A program made the translations under genes and the position numbers. Below, piece by piece: positions 23,467 to 33,061 of a stretch of 64,000 nt of DNA. The notes beneath the pieces were generated by a model. That model did no database searches. It saw nothing but the letters and a program-made list of their open reading frames with translations, and was not told the DNA's origin. Each line of letters begins with the position of its first letter. The stretch's first letter is position 1. Source of the stretch: Acytostelium subglobosum LB1 (Eukaryota; Evosea; Eumycetozoa; Acytosteliales; Acytosteliaceae); assembly GCF_000787575.1 (NCBI RefSeq), contig NW_012236527.1, positions 620,001-684,000 on the forward strand, read 5' to 3'.

Positions 23467-23501
23467 GAATAAAGACTACAAACTGATTGGTAACAACCAG
23501 A

Positions 23502-26030
23502 TCATATATATGGAGTACCTGTACTTTGTCGCTTGTCACTTTGTTTGGTTTGGATATCCACATCTAGTATTCTGTCTTGAATCCGGCCCATAAGATACTT
23601 GATCCAAACATTGTCACTTGAGTATTGCTTAATGGTATGTTGTGGCATTCCTTCCAGGAGGTACCGAATACATCGTTCTCCATTACACCTATCTCTGTGG
23701 ATGGCCCTGCCAAGTATGTATTCTTTGGCCAACCATGTACGCTTCTCATTTCCTACCTTTCGATTCTTTACATTTACATACTTGACGATCAACTCTACAA
23801 TGAATGCCAATATATCAACATGATCCAATTCCAAACAGTCACTCGCGCAGGTTATCAACCTCTTTTTGTCAATCATGATATCATGTGAACATCTCGATAG
23901 TATGATCTTGGCCAATGGTAGATTGAGTTTGTCTAAAGCTCCATACAATACATCTTCCTTCTCATTGTTTGTTGGTGATTGCATTGCGATCAATGTATCC
24001 AAGATTGTCACATCCTCACCTCCAACCCACGTCCATGTTAAAGAATCAAAGATTGCTCCACGTCCTATCAGATACTGGCAGATTGAGTAGTGGCCCTCCA
24101 TGAAGGCATTGTGAAGCATGGCTGATGGAGTATTCAGAACAAATAGATGACTTTGTGAAAGTGCCATTTGGACTGACTCGTCCAATCCAAGTGAACAAGC
24201 CAGATAAAGTATGCTGGAGGACAGAAGATCGTAGTAGTATGCGACGTTGGCCTTTGAAATGAGATAACTGACCACTGTTGGATCCACTTCCCAATAGGGA
24301 TCCAGAGTATTAAATTTGATGTTCTTTAGAGCTCTGATAGGGAGTAATTGAACATGTTGCAACGTCAAATCATCCATTCTATATGTGATATTATCAAATT
24401 GAAAATCATTGTTTGCTTTGTCAAGCTCTGTCTGAATGATTGATCGAATAACGATTGATACATCCAAGTCGGTAAGGCAGGAGAATACTTGAAGGATTGC
24501 GGATCTGTCCAACTCTACGTCTAGCAAACCTGGATATCTGGCAAAGAAAGTCTTGAGCATGTCTGGATTGCCCATCTTTGAAAAGTGAGCAAGCATTGCC
24601 ATATTGTCCATCGTGTACATGTTATGTTCCAGTATGTACTCCAACATCTCCAATGACTTTGGAAAGACTCTGTTCAATCTAATATGATCCACCTTGAGTC
24701 CATACTCTAACACCAATAACTCGTGAACAATCTTGAGCATCTCAACAGTGCCAAAGGCACATATTGTATCCAGTGTAAGTATAAGTCCTTGGATCTTCTT
24801 GTTGTTGAGCGAGAGGAGGTATCGAATGAATTGCTTCAAATGTAATGGATCACATGACGGACGAACATTCGTGAAGATGCTCTTTCTGATAATGGAGTGA
24901 AGTGCAGGCTGTGAATCTGGTGACATGATGGCATAGACATTTAGGATCATCACACCAACCTCGGTGAGCACCTCCTTGCATGCTGGGAACAGTGTGTGAG
25001 TCGGTATGATGACAGGTCGGTCATATAGGATCATCAGTTCAAAGAGGAAGTCCACTCCACGTTTGAGCTGCTCTTGGTCAATCTTCTTCTTGATATCGGT
25101 ATAAAGTATATTTTCCCAGTTGTGATAGCCAAGTATGTTGCTGCAATGTTTGAATAACTGACTCTGATCGAACGGGGCATACTTGATTGCCTGTCGAGCC
25201 AACTCAATGTCCTCGCATTCCAATATCATTGAGAATGGATCCTTCAACATTGCTCTGATCACATGATGAGGTCGAATCGGTGTGATCTGGTTGTTGACGT
25301 AGTATGTCTCTGTGTACTTGATCAGTTTCTTGATTATGGCTGCCAATTCAATGCGTTCGTTAAGTGTGCGCCGCCGACTGGTCGTTGAAAGTTGGTTGTA
25401 ATGATGGGCAACTGGATCCTTAACCCGGTGGCTCATCGTGTCATAGGTCTCGAGCGCAAGTAGATGTTCAAACATTGATAGTTTACAACTATATAGCGCA
25501 TACATTAGATGGTCATTGTACTTGTCTGGCGAGGGAATTGCTAGTGGGTAGTCTTTGGACTGTGCCTCAAACACCTTGTACACATCAAGTCGGCCAGCAC
25601 TTGCAGCTGTTGCGATCAATGTTGGATGATGGTACAGCATGTTGTATCTGTTGGTGTCATAGACATGTTTGAATACAACGAATGGCATCAACCGGATCAA
25701 CTCAATGATGGCATCTTGAGACCAATACATTCTATTGATGTTGTTGCTACATCGGAGTAATCGTTCAATCAACACATAGTGATGTTGTTTGGACAACAAC
25801 AATGCATGTGCATCATTGAGTTGATCATATTTGAAGGTTCTATGCCTCCAGTATGTTGGTCTGCCCAACCTGACAATCCTCCTTAACAATGTCCTGTTAT
25901 GCAACACCTCAACAATGACACTGTCATGTCTATATTTGTCAATGTTATTGTTGTTGTAGCATGAGCCTCGACAGTCACACTTTGGTAACAACTGTTGAAG
26001 TACAAGATACATATCATTGGTATCTGACAT
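23502..26030 (-). CDS. Ankyrin-like CDC-motif paralogue, copy E (open)
   Basis: A single exon of 842 residues, starting MSDTNDMYLVLQQLLPKCDC with the motif CDC-RGS-C ... KYRHD. The usual order follows: RTLLRRIVRLGRP, YVLIERLLRCSNN, MPFVVFKHVYDTNRYNML, ankyrin-like units (AGRLDVYKVFEAQ, ICAFGTVEMLKIVHELL, MEGHYSICQYLIGRGAIF) and the end RCIRYLLEGMPQHTI. The tail has KQSDKRQSTGTPYI, a weaker form of the basic tail. Its upstream spacer has the shared leader element (TGTTGTTGTATCTGT on the plus strand) but only one CCC run. It is the most central full-length member of the minus-strand half. Confidence 0.85.
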   Translation of the reverse strand: MSDTNDMYLVLQQLLPKCDCRGSCYNNNNIDKYRHDSVIVEVLHNRTLLRRIVRLGRPTYWRHRTFKYDQLNDAHALLLSKQHHYVLIERLLRCSNNINRMYWSQDAIIELIRLMPFVVFKHVYDTNRYNMLYHHPTLIATAASAGRLDVYKVFEAQSKDYPLAIPSPDKYNDHLMYALYSCKLSMFEHLLALETYDTMSHRVKDPVAHHYNQLSTTSRRRTLNERIELAAIIKKLIKYTETYYVNNQITPIRPHHVIRAMLKDPFSMILECEDIELARQAIKYAPFDQSQLFKHCSNILGYHNWENILYTDIKKKIDQEQLKRGVDFLFELMILYDRPVIIPTHTLFPACKEVLTEVGVMILNVYAIMSPDSQPALHSIIRKSIFTNVRPSCDPLHLKQFIRYLLSLNNKKIQGLILTLDTICAFGTVEMLKIVHELLVLEYGLKVDHIRLNRVFPKSLEMLEYILEHNMYTMDNMAMLAHFSKMGNPDMLKTFFARYPGLLDVELDRSAILQVFSCLTDLDVSIVIRSIIQTELDKANNDFQFDNITYRMDDLTLQHVQLLPIRALKNIKFNTLDPYWEVDPTVVSYLISKANVAYYYDLLSSSILYLACSLGLDESVQMALSQSHLFVLNTPSAMLHNAFMEGHYSICQYLIGRGAIFDSLTWTWVGGEDVTILDTLIAMQSPTNNEKEDVLYGALDKLNLPLAKIILSRCSHDIMIDKKRLITCASDCLELDHVDILAFIVELIVKYVNVKNRKVGNEKRTWLAKEYILGRAIHRDRCNGERCIRYLLEGMPQHTIKQYSSDNVWIKYLMGRIQDRILDVDIQTKQSDKRQSTGTPYI

Positions 26031-26167
26031 TGATTATATGTATGTTGTTGTATCTGTAGGCTACAAATAAAGAATGATCAAATAACATAACCCTTCACTC
26101 TTTTCATTCATTAGTTAATGATGTTTGGAGATGACGAAGTTCGTTCTTTTTTGTTTCCACACTTGGT

Positions 26168-26668
26168 CTAGTCGTCAGACGACGTGATTGATTGTAGTCT
26201 ATCTTGATCACGACCATGAAGATACTTGACCCAAGCATTGACACTAGAGTACTTCTTGATGCCCTGTGATGACAGTCCGTTCATTAGGTATCGAACGCAC
26301 TGTTCAGAGCACATCGTTAATCGATAAGTAGGCTCTTTGATTGCACGACTTAGAAGGTACTCCTTCACCAATGACACATCGTTGGTACCAATGAAGGGAA
26401 ATGTAATGTGGTAGTCTTGTGGTGGACACTTGGCAATCAACTCTGTTATGACCATCCATCAACTCATCAACTAGATTACTTTCCATATGATATAAAGCCA
26501 CCCTGACCAGTTCTTCTAGGTTATGTTCAATATCATTGATATTCCATCTGGAAAGTACATGTTTGATCATTGTTAAGTTGGGATACAAGTTGGTGACAAC
26601 CAATTTAAATACAATATTCTTCTCCTGGTTGGTAGGTGCTTGCATTGTGATCAGAGTATCCAACTTCA
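26168..26668 (-). pseudogene. 3' fragment of the ankyrin-like family, fragment F
   Basis: Only the C-terminal fifth of the family is present. It begins at LDTLITMQAPTNQEKN and runs to QCVRYLMNGLSSQGIKKYS, then VKYLHGRDQDRL. One frameshift lies near 26455, where VDELM gives way to MVITELIAKCPPQDY in another frame. There is no N-terminal module and no family sequence upstream of about 26668. It lies on the minus strand with its cut end facing the centre of the array. Confidence 0.75.
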
Positions 26669-26840
26669 CTACAAATTATCCGCTGTGAAACTTAACTTAT
26701 GTTTTTGGGAGTCTTAATGAGTGTGAGTGTGTTTGAATGTGATCATTCATCATCACTCAAACATATATATAATCAAACATATAATGTTGTTATTGACGTT
26801 TGTTGATGATCAATGTGTGTTGCAGTCATTGTAACACGAT

Positions 26841-26896
26841 CGCCTGGTTGACTTGAGCAGTGTGGGGTGGTTCGCACTGCTCATGTCAACCAGGCG
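26841..26896. repeat. 22-bp foldback hairpin at the centre of the array
   Basis: The left arm 26841-26862 (CGCCTGGTTGACTTGAGCAG plus TG) and the right arm 26875-26896 are inverted copies with one mismatch in 22 bp, around a 12-nt loop. The hairpin sits between two 5'-truncated family fragments pointing away from each other, and it marks the strand switch of the whole array. Confidence 0.85.
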
Positions 26897-26919
26897 AGTA
26901 GAGTTGCACCGTCATGATT

Positions 26920-27319
26920 TGAAATGCGACCAGGAGTTACTTTATATTTTCGAAAGTGCATGCTCTTGTCTCAACCTACAAATGATCGACCAAGTACTCT
27001 ATGAGTTGACTAGTGACTTCAGAATCAACTACAAGATATTTGTGGACTGCGCTATCAAATGTTTGAATGAGGATCGAGTCGATGTGTTGGCATTATCACA
27101 GAGTTTATAGCCAAGGGCGACCAGCAACAATAATCATCAACCGAGTCTGACTTGAATCATTATATGGCTAAGATCAAGGAGGAGATCCTTGTGGATGTAA
27201 TCAAACTAAAGTCATTGCACTCTGAGCAATGTATTAGATACCTCTTGGAAGGATTGCCACAACAGACCATCAACAAGTACTCAATCGACAATGTCTGGAT
27301 CAAGTATCTACTTCAATAA
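26920..27319 (+). pseudogene. 3' fragment of the ankyrin-like family, fragment G
   Basis: Family homology begins near 26920 (ELLYIFESACSCLNLQMI) and passes through CAIKCLNEDRVDVLA. It changes frame near 27095 (ITEFIAKGDQQQ) and ends with QCIRYLLEGLPQQTINKYS, VWIKYLLQ and TAA at 27317-27319. At least two disruptions are present. The cut 5' end lies about 25 bp from the central hairpin. The C-terminus resembles copies H-K (no basic tail), in keeping with its plus-strand position. Confidence 0.75.
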
Positions 27320-27593
27320 TATTCAAGACTGATGATGTATCATTATTACCACCAATAACTATGACAATAATACTAAATAATTATAATATAATACACAATC
27401 ACAAAAGATGATTGTTTGTGTTGGCCCAGGAAAGTGTAATACTGTATCATCATCAACATTATTAGTGGTCCATTCCACATTTTGGGTTTAAAATCATTTG
27501 ATACCTAACATACTTCCAAACAAATACAACCACAAACAGATACATACAGTATACACACATACATATATATATATATATATAATATATATAACT
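27320..27593. other. Spacer upstream of copy H
   Basis: AT-rich, with a (TA)n run near 27561-27590 just before the ATG. The G-rich hexamer tract seen before other copies is not obvious here. Confidence 0.4.
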
Positions 27594-30125
27594 ATGACAC
27601 GGACAATCACCTCTGATGACTTGTCACAAGTACTGAGGACATTACTTCCCAAGTGTGACTGTCGTGGAACATGCAACAACATCATCAACAAAATGAATGA
27701 TGGTGAACACAAACATCGACATGACTGTGTCATTGTTGAGGTGTTGTGCAACAGGACACTACTCAAAAGGATTGTGAGCGTGGGCAGACCAAGATACTTG
27801 AAGCATAGACGATATAAATATGATCAACTCAATGATGTTGGAATATGTATGGCAAACAGCTACTATTATGTGTTTGTTGAACGATTGATACATAACGACA
27901 CAATGTATTGGTCTCGAGATTGCTTGTGTAGTGTCATCGAGTCGATGCCCTATGTGGTGTTCAAACATATCTTTGACAACAACAGATACATGATGCTTTA
28001 TAATCATCATACATTGATGATGGAAGCTGTCAGGAATGATCTGCTCGATGTGTACAAGCTGCTTGAGACTCAGGCACGAGAGCTTCCACAGGACACACCT
28101 CCATTAGATATCTACAACATCTCAGATCATCTAATGTTGGCACTCATTCAAGGTCAGGTATCAATGTTCAACTATCTCCTCTCATTAGAGACGCAACAAT
28201 CAATGTCCAACAGGATTCAAAGTGAGAGGTACTTCTTTAATGTTTCACGAGTAGTACCCTCTTTCCATACCAACAATAACCAGAAGGCGGCGATGTCATC
28301 AATACTCAAGACACTGATCGGATACATTGAGAGGCACTACTCCAATGACACATCAATCACTCCATTTCAAGCATTCCGTGTGTTGTTGAAGGATGCACAT
28401 CCATTCGGGCTGATACTTATGTGTCAGGACATTGAGTTGGCAGAGATGGCAATCAAGTACGTGGCATTAGATGGCAAACAACTTGGCATATATTGCAATG
28501 CTATATTTGATCATTGCAGTAGATCAAAATATGCGCCCTACATCCCCTCAGACTACGAGTTCGATCAACAAGAGCTCAAGCACACTGTCCAGTTCCTCTT
28601 TGCACTATTGAAGTTCTATGGCCGCCATGTGGACAGCACTGAGGTACAGTTCCCAAGTTGCCGCGGGGCTCTCACCAAGTTTGGAGTTCTGCTGACAGAC
28701 TTTTACGTGATCTTGTCCTCACAGTACGCCTCACCACCACTCCGGTCATACATAAGGAGGGGCATCTTTGACAACATCCACCAAGATTGCAGTGATTATC
28801 ATGAACAATTCATTGATTTCTACCTCAATCAATCAAATGGACGTCATCAAACGTTGATTGATTTCAACGCTATATGTACATATGGCACGAAGGATATGGT
28901 TACAATAGGCTATGATTGGATTTGTAAGCACTTCGACCATAATATATATTTGCACAAAGCTTATCCCAAGTCATTGGAGATACTAGAGTTCCTCGTTGAC
29001 AAAAATTGGTACCACTTGGACCAGATGGCAATGCTAGTTCACTTTATATCAATGGCCGATCCAGACATGCTCAAGGCATTCTTGACTGAATATGATATCA
29101 ATCCATTGTTTACCACTGATGATGATGGTGATCTCCACATTGATGGTCTCATTGATTCGGTGGGACCCACGGAGTTCCACCCCATTGACAAATGTGCAAT
29201 CATTCAATCAATCATCCAGACAGAGTTTGATCGGCAACGCTGCCCCAAGATCTTTGACATCATCTCACACCGCATAGAGGAGATGACACTGCAACTCTAT
29301 CAAACATTCTCTAAAGATGGACTGATTAGGATAAGGTTTGACTCTCCCGAGACATTCCTGGCGGACCCAGCTGTAGCCAGGTATCTTCTATCTCAAGTCG
29401 TAGCAGACTTTGATACTGCCATTGTTGAAAATGCCATGAAGTCGGCATGTGCTTTGGGCTTGATGGAGTGTGTCCATTTGCTCGATTCACCCAGTAAGGT
29501 CTTTAGCGACATTCGATCATGGGAGGGCACAATGTCAGCTCTGCTTCATCATGCGTTTATAAATGGCCATCACTCAATCTGTCACTACCTCATTGGCTGT
29601 GGCGCAAGGTTTGGCGGTATGACATTCCAATGGGTAGGAACAATGGACGTGGCTACATTGGATACTTTGATTGACATGCTAGAGATGACCAACAAGGATA
29701 AATGTCAAGTGTTTGGCTATTCATGCCTTCATCTCAACTTACCATTGATCAAGAGTATTCTCTTGAGATGGACTCGAGATATCATACTCAAAGACTGGGA
29801 TTTTAAAGGTTACGCCTTCGAATGTTTGAAACAGGATCGAGTCGATATGTTGGAATGCTTCTCAGAGTTGATGGTCAAGTGTCATCATTCACAACAGTCA
29901 TCAAACACATCAAACGATCAAACCTCCTCGACCGATCCTGATATAAATCATTTGGAAGTGGTCAAGGCTCAGCTACTAGATGATGCAATCAAAAGAATTT
30001 CTTATCACTCTGAAAGCTGTCTCAGATACCTCCTGGAAGGATTGCCACAACAGACCATCAACAATTACTACATCAACAATGTCTGGATCAAGAAAATTGT
30101 TCAAAATATTATTAGTAAAGACTGA
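27594..30125 (+). CDS. Ankyrin-like CDC-motif paralogue, copy H (open)
   Basis: The start is placed at the ATG giving MTRTITSDDLSQVLRTLLPK, aligned with copy I, rather than at the in-frame codon 96 nt upstream that would add a Tyr/Ile-rich leader; that gives 843 residues. The motif is CDC-RGT-C with a longer loop to KHRHD. Then follow RTLLKRIVSVGRPRYLKH, YVFVERLIHNDTMYWS, MPYVVFKHIFDNNRYMML, the ankyrin-like units (AICTYGTKDMVTIGYDW, INGHHSICHYLIGCGARF) and the end CLRYLLEGLPQQTINNY. There is no basic KRQRT tail. H, I and J share FKHIFDNNRYMML-type signatures and form a right-hand subfamily. Confidence 0.85.
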   Translation: MTRTITSDDLSQVLRTLLPKCDCRGTCNNIINKMNDGEHKHRHDCVIVEVLCNRTLLKRIVSVGRPRYLKHRRYKYDQLNDVGICMANSYYYVFVERLIHNDTMYWSRDCLCSVIESMPYVVFKHIFDNNRYMMLYNHHTLMMEAVRNDLLDVYKLLETQARELPQDTPPLDIYNISDHLMLALIQGQVSMFNYLLSLETQQSMSNRIQSERYFFNVSRVVPSFHTNNNQKAAMSSILKTLIGYIERHYSNDTSITPFQAFRVLLKDAHPFGLILMCQDIELAEMAIKYVALDGKQLGIYCNAIFDHCSRSKYAPYIPSDYEFDQQELKHTVQFLFALLKFYGRHVDSTEVQFPSCRGALTKFGVLLTDFYVILSSQYASPPLRSYIRRGIFDNIHQDCSDYHEQFIDFYLNQSNGRHQTLIDFNAICTYGTKDMVTIGYDWICKHFDHNIYLHKAYPKSLEILEFLVDKNWYHLDQMAMLVHFISMADPDMLKAFLTEYDINPLFTTDDDGDLHIDGLIDSVGPTEFHPIDKCAIIQSIIQTEFDRQRCPKIFDIISHRIEEMTLQLYQTFSKDGLIRIRFDSPETFLADPAVARYLLSQVVADFDTAIVENAMKSACALGLMECVHLLDSPSKVFSDIRSWEGTMSALLHHAFINGHHSICHYLIGCGARFGGMTFQWVGTMDVATLDTLIDMLEMTNKDKCQVFGYSCLHLNLPLIKSILLRWTRDIILKDWDFKGYAFECLKQDRVDMLECFSELMVKCHHSQQSSNTSNDQTSSTDPDINHLEVVKAQLLDDAIKRISYHSESCLRYLLEGLPQQTINNYYINNVWIKKIVQNIISKD

Positions 30126-30187
30126 TTACAATATCAAATATATTTGTACATAACAACATCACAATCATTTGGATTGAGAATCCATGT

Positions 30188-30216
30188 AAGAGTGAGAGCA
30201 AGGGTAAGGGCAAGGG
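30188..30216 (+). promoter_or_regulatory. G-rich tract upstream of copy I
   Basis: Three GGG runs at 6-bp spacing (30202, 30208, 30214), preceded by GAGAGC, about 113 bp before the ATG at 30329 and on its sense strand. Confidence 0.45.
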
Positions 30217-30328
30217 ATGAAAAACCAACTAAAGTTGGAAACATTCACTTCTCATCCCTCTTTAAACATCAACAAACAGATACATAATAGACAAACATAT
30301 ATGTATGTTTAGACCACACACATAAACA

Positions 30329-32845
30329 ATGGCAATGACACAGACAACCACCTCTGATGACTTGTCACAAGTACTGAGGACATCACTTCCCAAGTGTGAC
30401 TGTCGTGGAACATGCAACAACAACATCAATAAACATCGACATGACAGTGTCATTGTTGAGGTGTTGTGCAACAGGACACTACTCAAAAGGATTGTGAGCG
30501 TGGGCCGATCAAGATTCTTGAAGGATAGACGATATAAATATGATCAACTCAGTGATGTAAGAATATGTATGAACAACAGATTCGATTATGTGTTTGTTGA
30601 ACGATTGATACGCAACGACACAATGTATTGGTCTCATGATTGCTTGGAGTTGCTAATCGAGTCAATGCCCTATGTCGTTTTCAAACATATCTTTGACAAC
30701 AACCGATACATGATGCTCTATAATCATCAATCATTGATGATGCATGCTGTGAGGTATGGACAAATTGATGTGTATAAGCTGCTCCAGTCTCGGGCACCAT
30801 TGGTCACACACCGGAAAGATCCCAACTACATCTCTGACCATCTCTTGTTGGCACTCAATCGTGGTCAACTTTCAATGTTCAACTATCTCCTCTCTTTCGA
30901 GACTCCACAATCAATGATCGACAGGATTCGTATGGGTAGAGACTTTGCCCGCACTTTCTATCACTTCAGTGACCCGGTGGCGATGTCATCAATACTCAAG
31001 ATATTGATCAGATACATTGAGACAGAGTGCAACAAGGACGCATCATTCACTCCATCTCAAGCAATCAGTTGCTTGTTAAAGGACACCAATCCATTTGGTA
31101 TTCTACTCAGGTGCCAAGACATTGAGTTGGCACAACTAACAATCAAGTATGTACCGAAATTCGATGCCTTCCAACTCTACAAGTATTGCAATTATATCTT
31201 TGATCACGGTGATGGCTCATTCAATGCACCATACATCCCATTAAAGGATGAGATTGAACAACAGAAGCTCAAGCACACAGTCGAGTTCCTCTTTGCACTC
31301 TTGAAGCTCTATGGCCGCCATGTGGACAGCACTGAAGTACAGTTCACAAGATGCTTTGATGTGCTCACCGAGTATGGAGTTCTGGTCACTGACATATACG
31401 TGATCATGTCATCGCAGTATGTTCCACCACCCCTCATGTCATATATCAGGAGGGGCATCATCACCAACATCCGTCAAGGTTGCGATGTACAATATCTTGA
31501 TGAATTCATTGAGTTCTTCCTCCTTCAAGCCAACAACATAGTTGACCAAATGTTGATTGATTTCAACTCTATTTGCACGTACGGAACAATCGAAATAGTT
31601 ACCATGATGGACGTTCATTTGCAAAGACGGCACCACGACTTGGCCATTCATTTGGACAAAGCCAACGCTTATCCAAAGACAATGGAGATACTGAAGTACA
31701 TCATTCAGAGAGGTTGGTACCCAGAGGACCAGAAGGAAATGCTCATTCACTTCATTTCAATTGCCGATCCAGGTTTGCTCAAGACAATCTTGGCAGAATA
31801 TGATATCAATGGACTGTTTACTGGTGATGATGATGATGATGATGACTACTTAGCGTTCATTGACTCAATGCGAACACATATGGAACATTTCAGTATTGAA
31901 AGATGTGCAACCATTCAATCAATCATCCAAGACGAGTTTGATCGAAAACGCATCCCCAAGTTCTTTGACATCATATATGAACGGGCAGACGAGATGACTG
32001 CGCAACTTTATCACGCACACTACAAAGATCGTCTGAAGAATATTACTTTCGATCCCATAGATACCAGGGAAGTGGACCCAGATGTGGTCACATATCTTCT
32101 TGCTCAAGCACCCACTGCAGGCTTTGATCATGAGACACTGGTCAATATCATGAGGTCTGCCTGCGCGCTTGGCATGATGGATTGTGTTCATTTGCTCGAC
32201 GATCCCAAACATCAGGTCTTTGGCGTCATTAGATCAGAACAGAATTCTTCTATGTCAGCTCTGCTTCATGAAGCGATCATACATGGTCATCACTCAATCA
32301 GTCAATACCTCATTGGTTGTGGCGCAAGGTTTGATTCAGATACATTGAGGTGGGCAGGAGAGAGTGACGTGGCTACATTGGACACATTGATTGCAATGCA
32401 AGAACTGACAAAAGATGAGAAGAATCAAGTGATTGACTATGCTTGTTCTCTTCTCAACCAACCAGTGATCAAGTTTATCCTTTCAAGATGGTCTCTAGAG
32501 ATCAATATACCTGACTGGAAGTTTGCCAACTATGCCATGGAATGTTTGAAACATGATCGAGTCGATGTATTGACATGCATCACAGAGTTTATGGTCAATT
32601 GTCAACAGCCGCCAGAACAAATCGGTCATACCTCCTCCTCCACTCATCATCTGGCTGTGATCAAGGTTGGGATTCTTGAAGATGCAATCAAAAGAGACTC
32701 TCACCTCTCTGAGCGCTGTCTCCGATACCTCATGGAAGGATTGCCACAACAGACCATCAACAAGTACTACATCAAAAATGTTTGGATACAGCACCTAAAC
32801 TACAAGATTGATGATGTTTGTTCCAAAATAAATATCAATCACTGA
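30329..32845 (+). CDS. Ankyrin-like CDC-motif paralogue, copy I (open)
   Basis: A single exon of 838 residues, starting MAMTQTTTSDDLSQVLRTSL with the motif CDC-RGT-C ... KHRHD. Its first 200 nt are close to those of copy H, indicating a recent duplication. Ankyrin-like units include YGQIDVYKLLQS, ICTYGTIEIVTMM and IHGHHSISQYLIGCGARF. A (GAT)n-encoded acidic run of Asp (near 31827-31846) sits in the middle, in a linker where copy J has a much longer one. The end is RCLRYLMEGLPQQTINKYY and then a tail without the basic motif. Confidence 0.85.
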   Translation: MAMTQTTTSDDLSQVLRTSLPKCDCRGTCNNNINKHRHDSVIVEVLCNRTLLKRIVSVGRSRFLKDRRYKYDQLSDVRICMNNRFDYVFVERLIRNDTMYWSHDCLELLIESMPYVVFKHIFDNNRYMMLYNHQSLMMHAVRYGQIDVYKLLQSRAPLVTHRKDPNYISDHLLLALNRGQLSMFNYLLSFETPQSMIDRIRMGRDFARTFYHFSDPVAMSSILKILIRYIETECNKDASFTPSQAISCLLKDTNPFGILLRCQDIELAQLTIKYVPKFDAFQLYKYCNYIFDHGDGSFNAPYIPLKDEIEQQKLKHTVEFLFALLKLYGRHVDSTEVQFTRCFDVLTEYGVLVTDIYVIMSSQYVPPPLMSYIRRGIITNIRQGCDVQYLDEFIEFFLLQANNIVDQMLIDFNSICTYGTIEIVTMMDVHLQRRHHDLAIHLDKANAYPKTMEILKYIIQRGWYPEDQKEMLIHFISIADPGLLKTILAEYDINGLFTGDDDDDDDYLAFIDSMRTHMEHFSIERCATIQSIIQDEFDRKRIPKFFDIIYERADEMTAQLYHAHYKDRLKNITFDPIDTREVDPDVVTYLLAQAPTAGFDHETLVNIMRSACALGMMDCVHLLDDPKHQVFGVIRSEQNSSMSALLHEAIIHGHHSISQYLIGCGARFDSDTLRWAGESDVATLDTLIAMQELTKDEKNQVIDYACSLLNQPVIKFILSRWSLEINIPDWKFANYAMECLKHDRVDVLTCITEFMVNCQQPPEQIGHTSSSTHHLAVIKVGILEDAIKRDSHLSERCLRYLMEGLPQQTINKYYIKNVWIQHLNYKIDDVCSKININH

Positions 32846-33061
32846 TGGGCGAGTGAGGTGCCAGGTCCCAGTTTTTTCTGATCCTTCACTGAGAAAGATC
32901 ATGATTTTTGATTGCTTGGTCACTGATCCAATCTCATTTCCTTCTTTGTCCTCATCTCTCAAGATGGATAGTAATATCTAATGTGTCTCTTGCTAGGGTA
33001 TATCTATCAATCATGTATGAATTCATTCTTCAATTACTATTATAACATAAAACAACAAACA

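Noticed and set aside
26841-26896. tRNA or small RNA gene at the central hairpin
   Set aside because: Only one long stem with a 12-nt loop; no cloverleaf, promoter element or T run.
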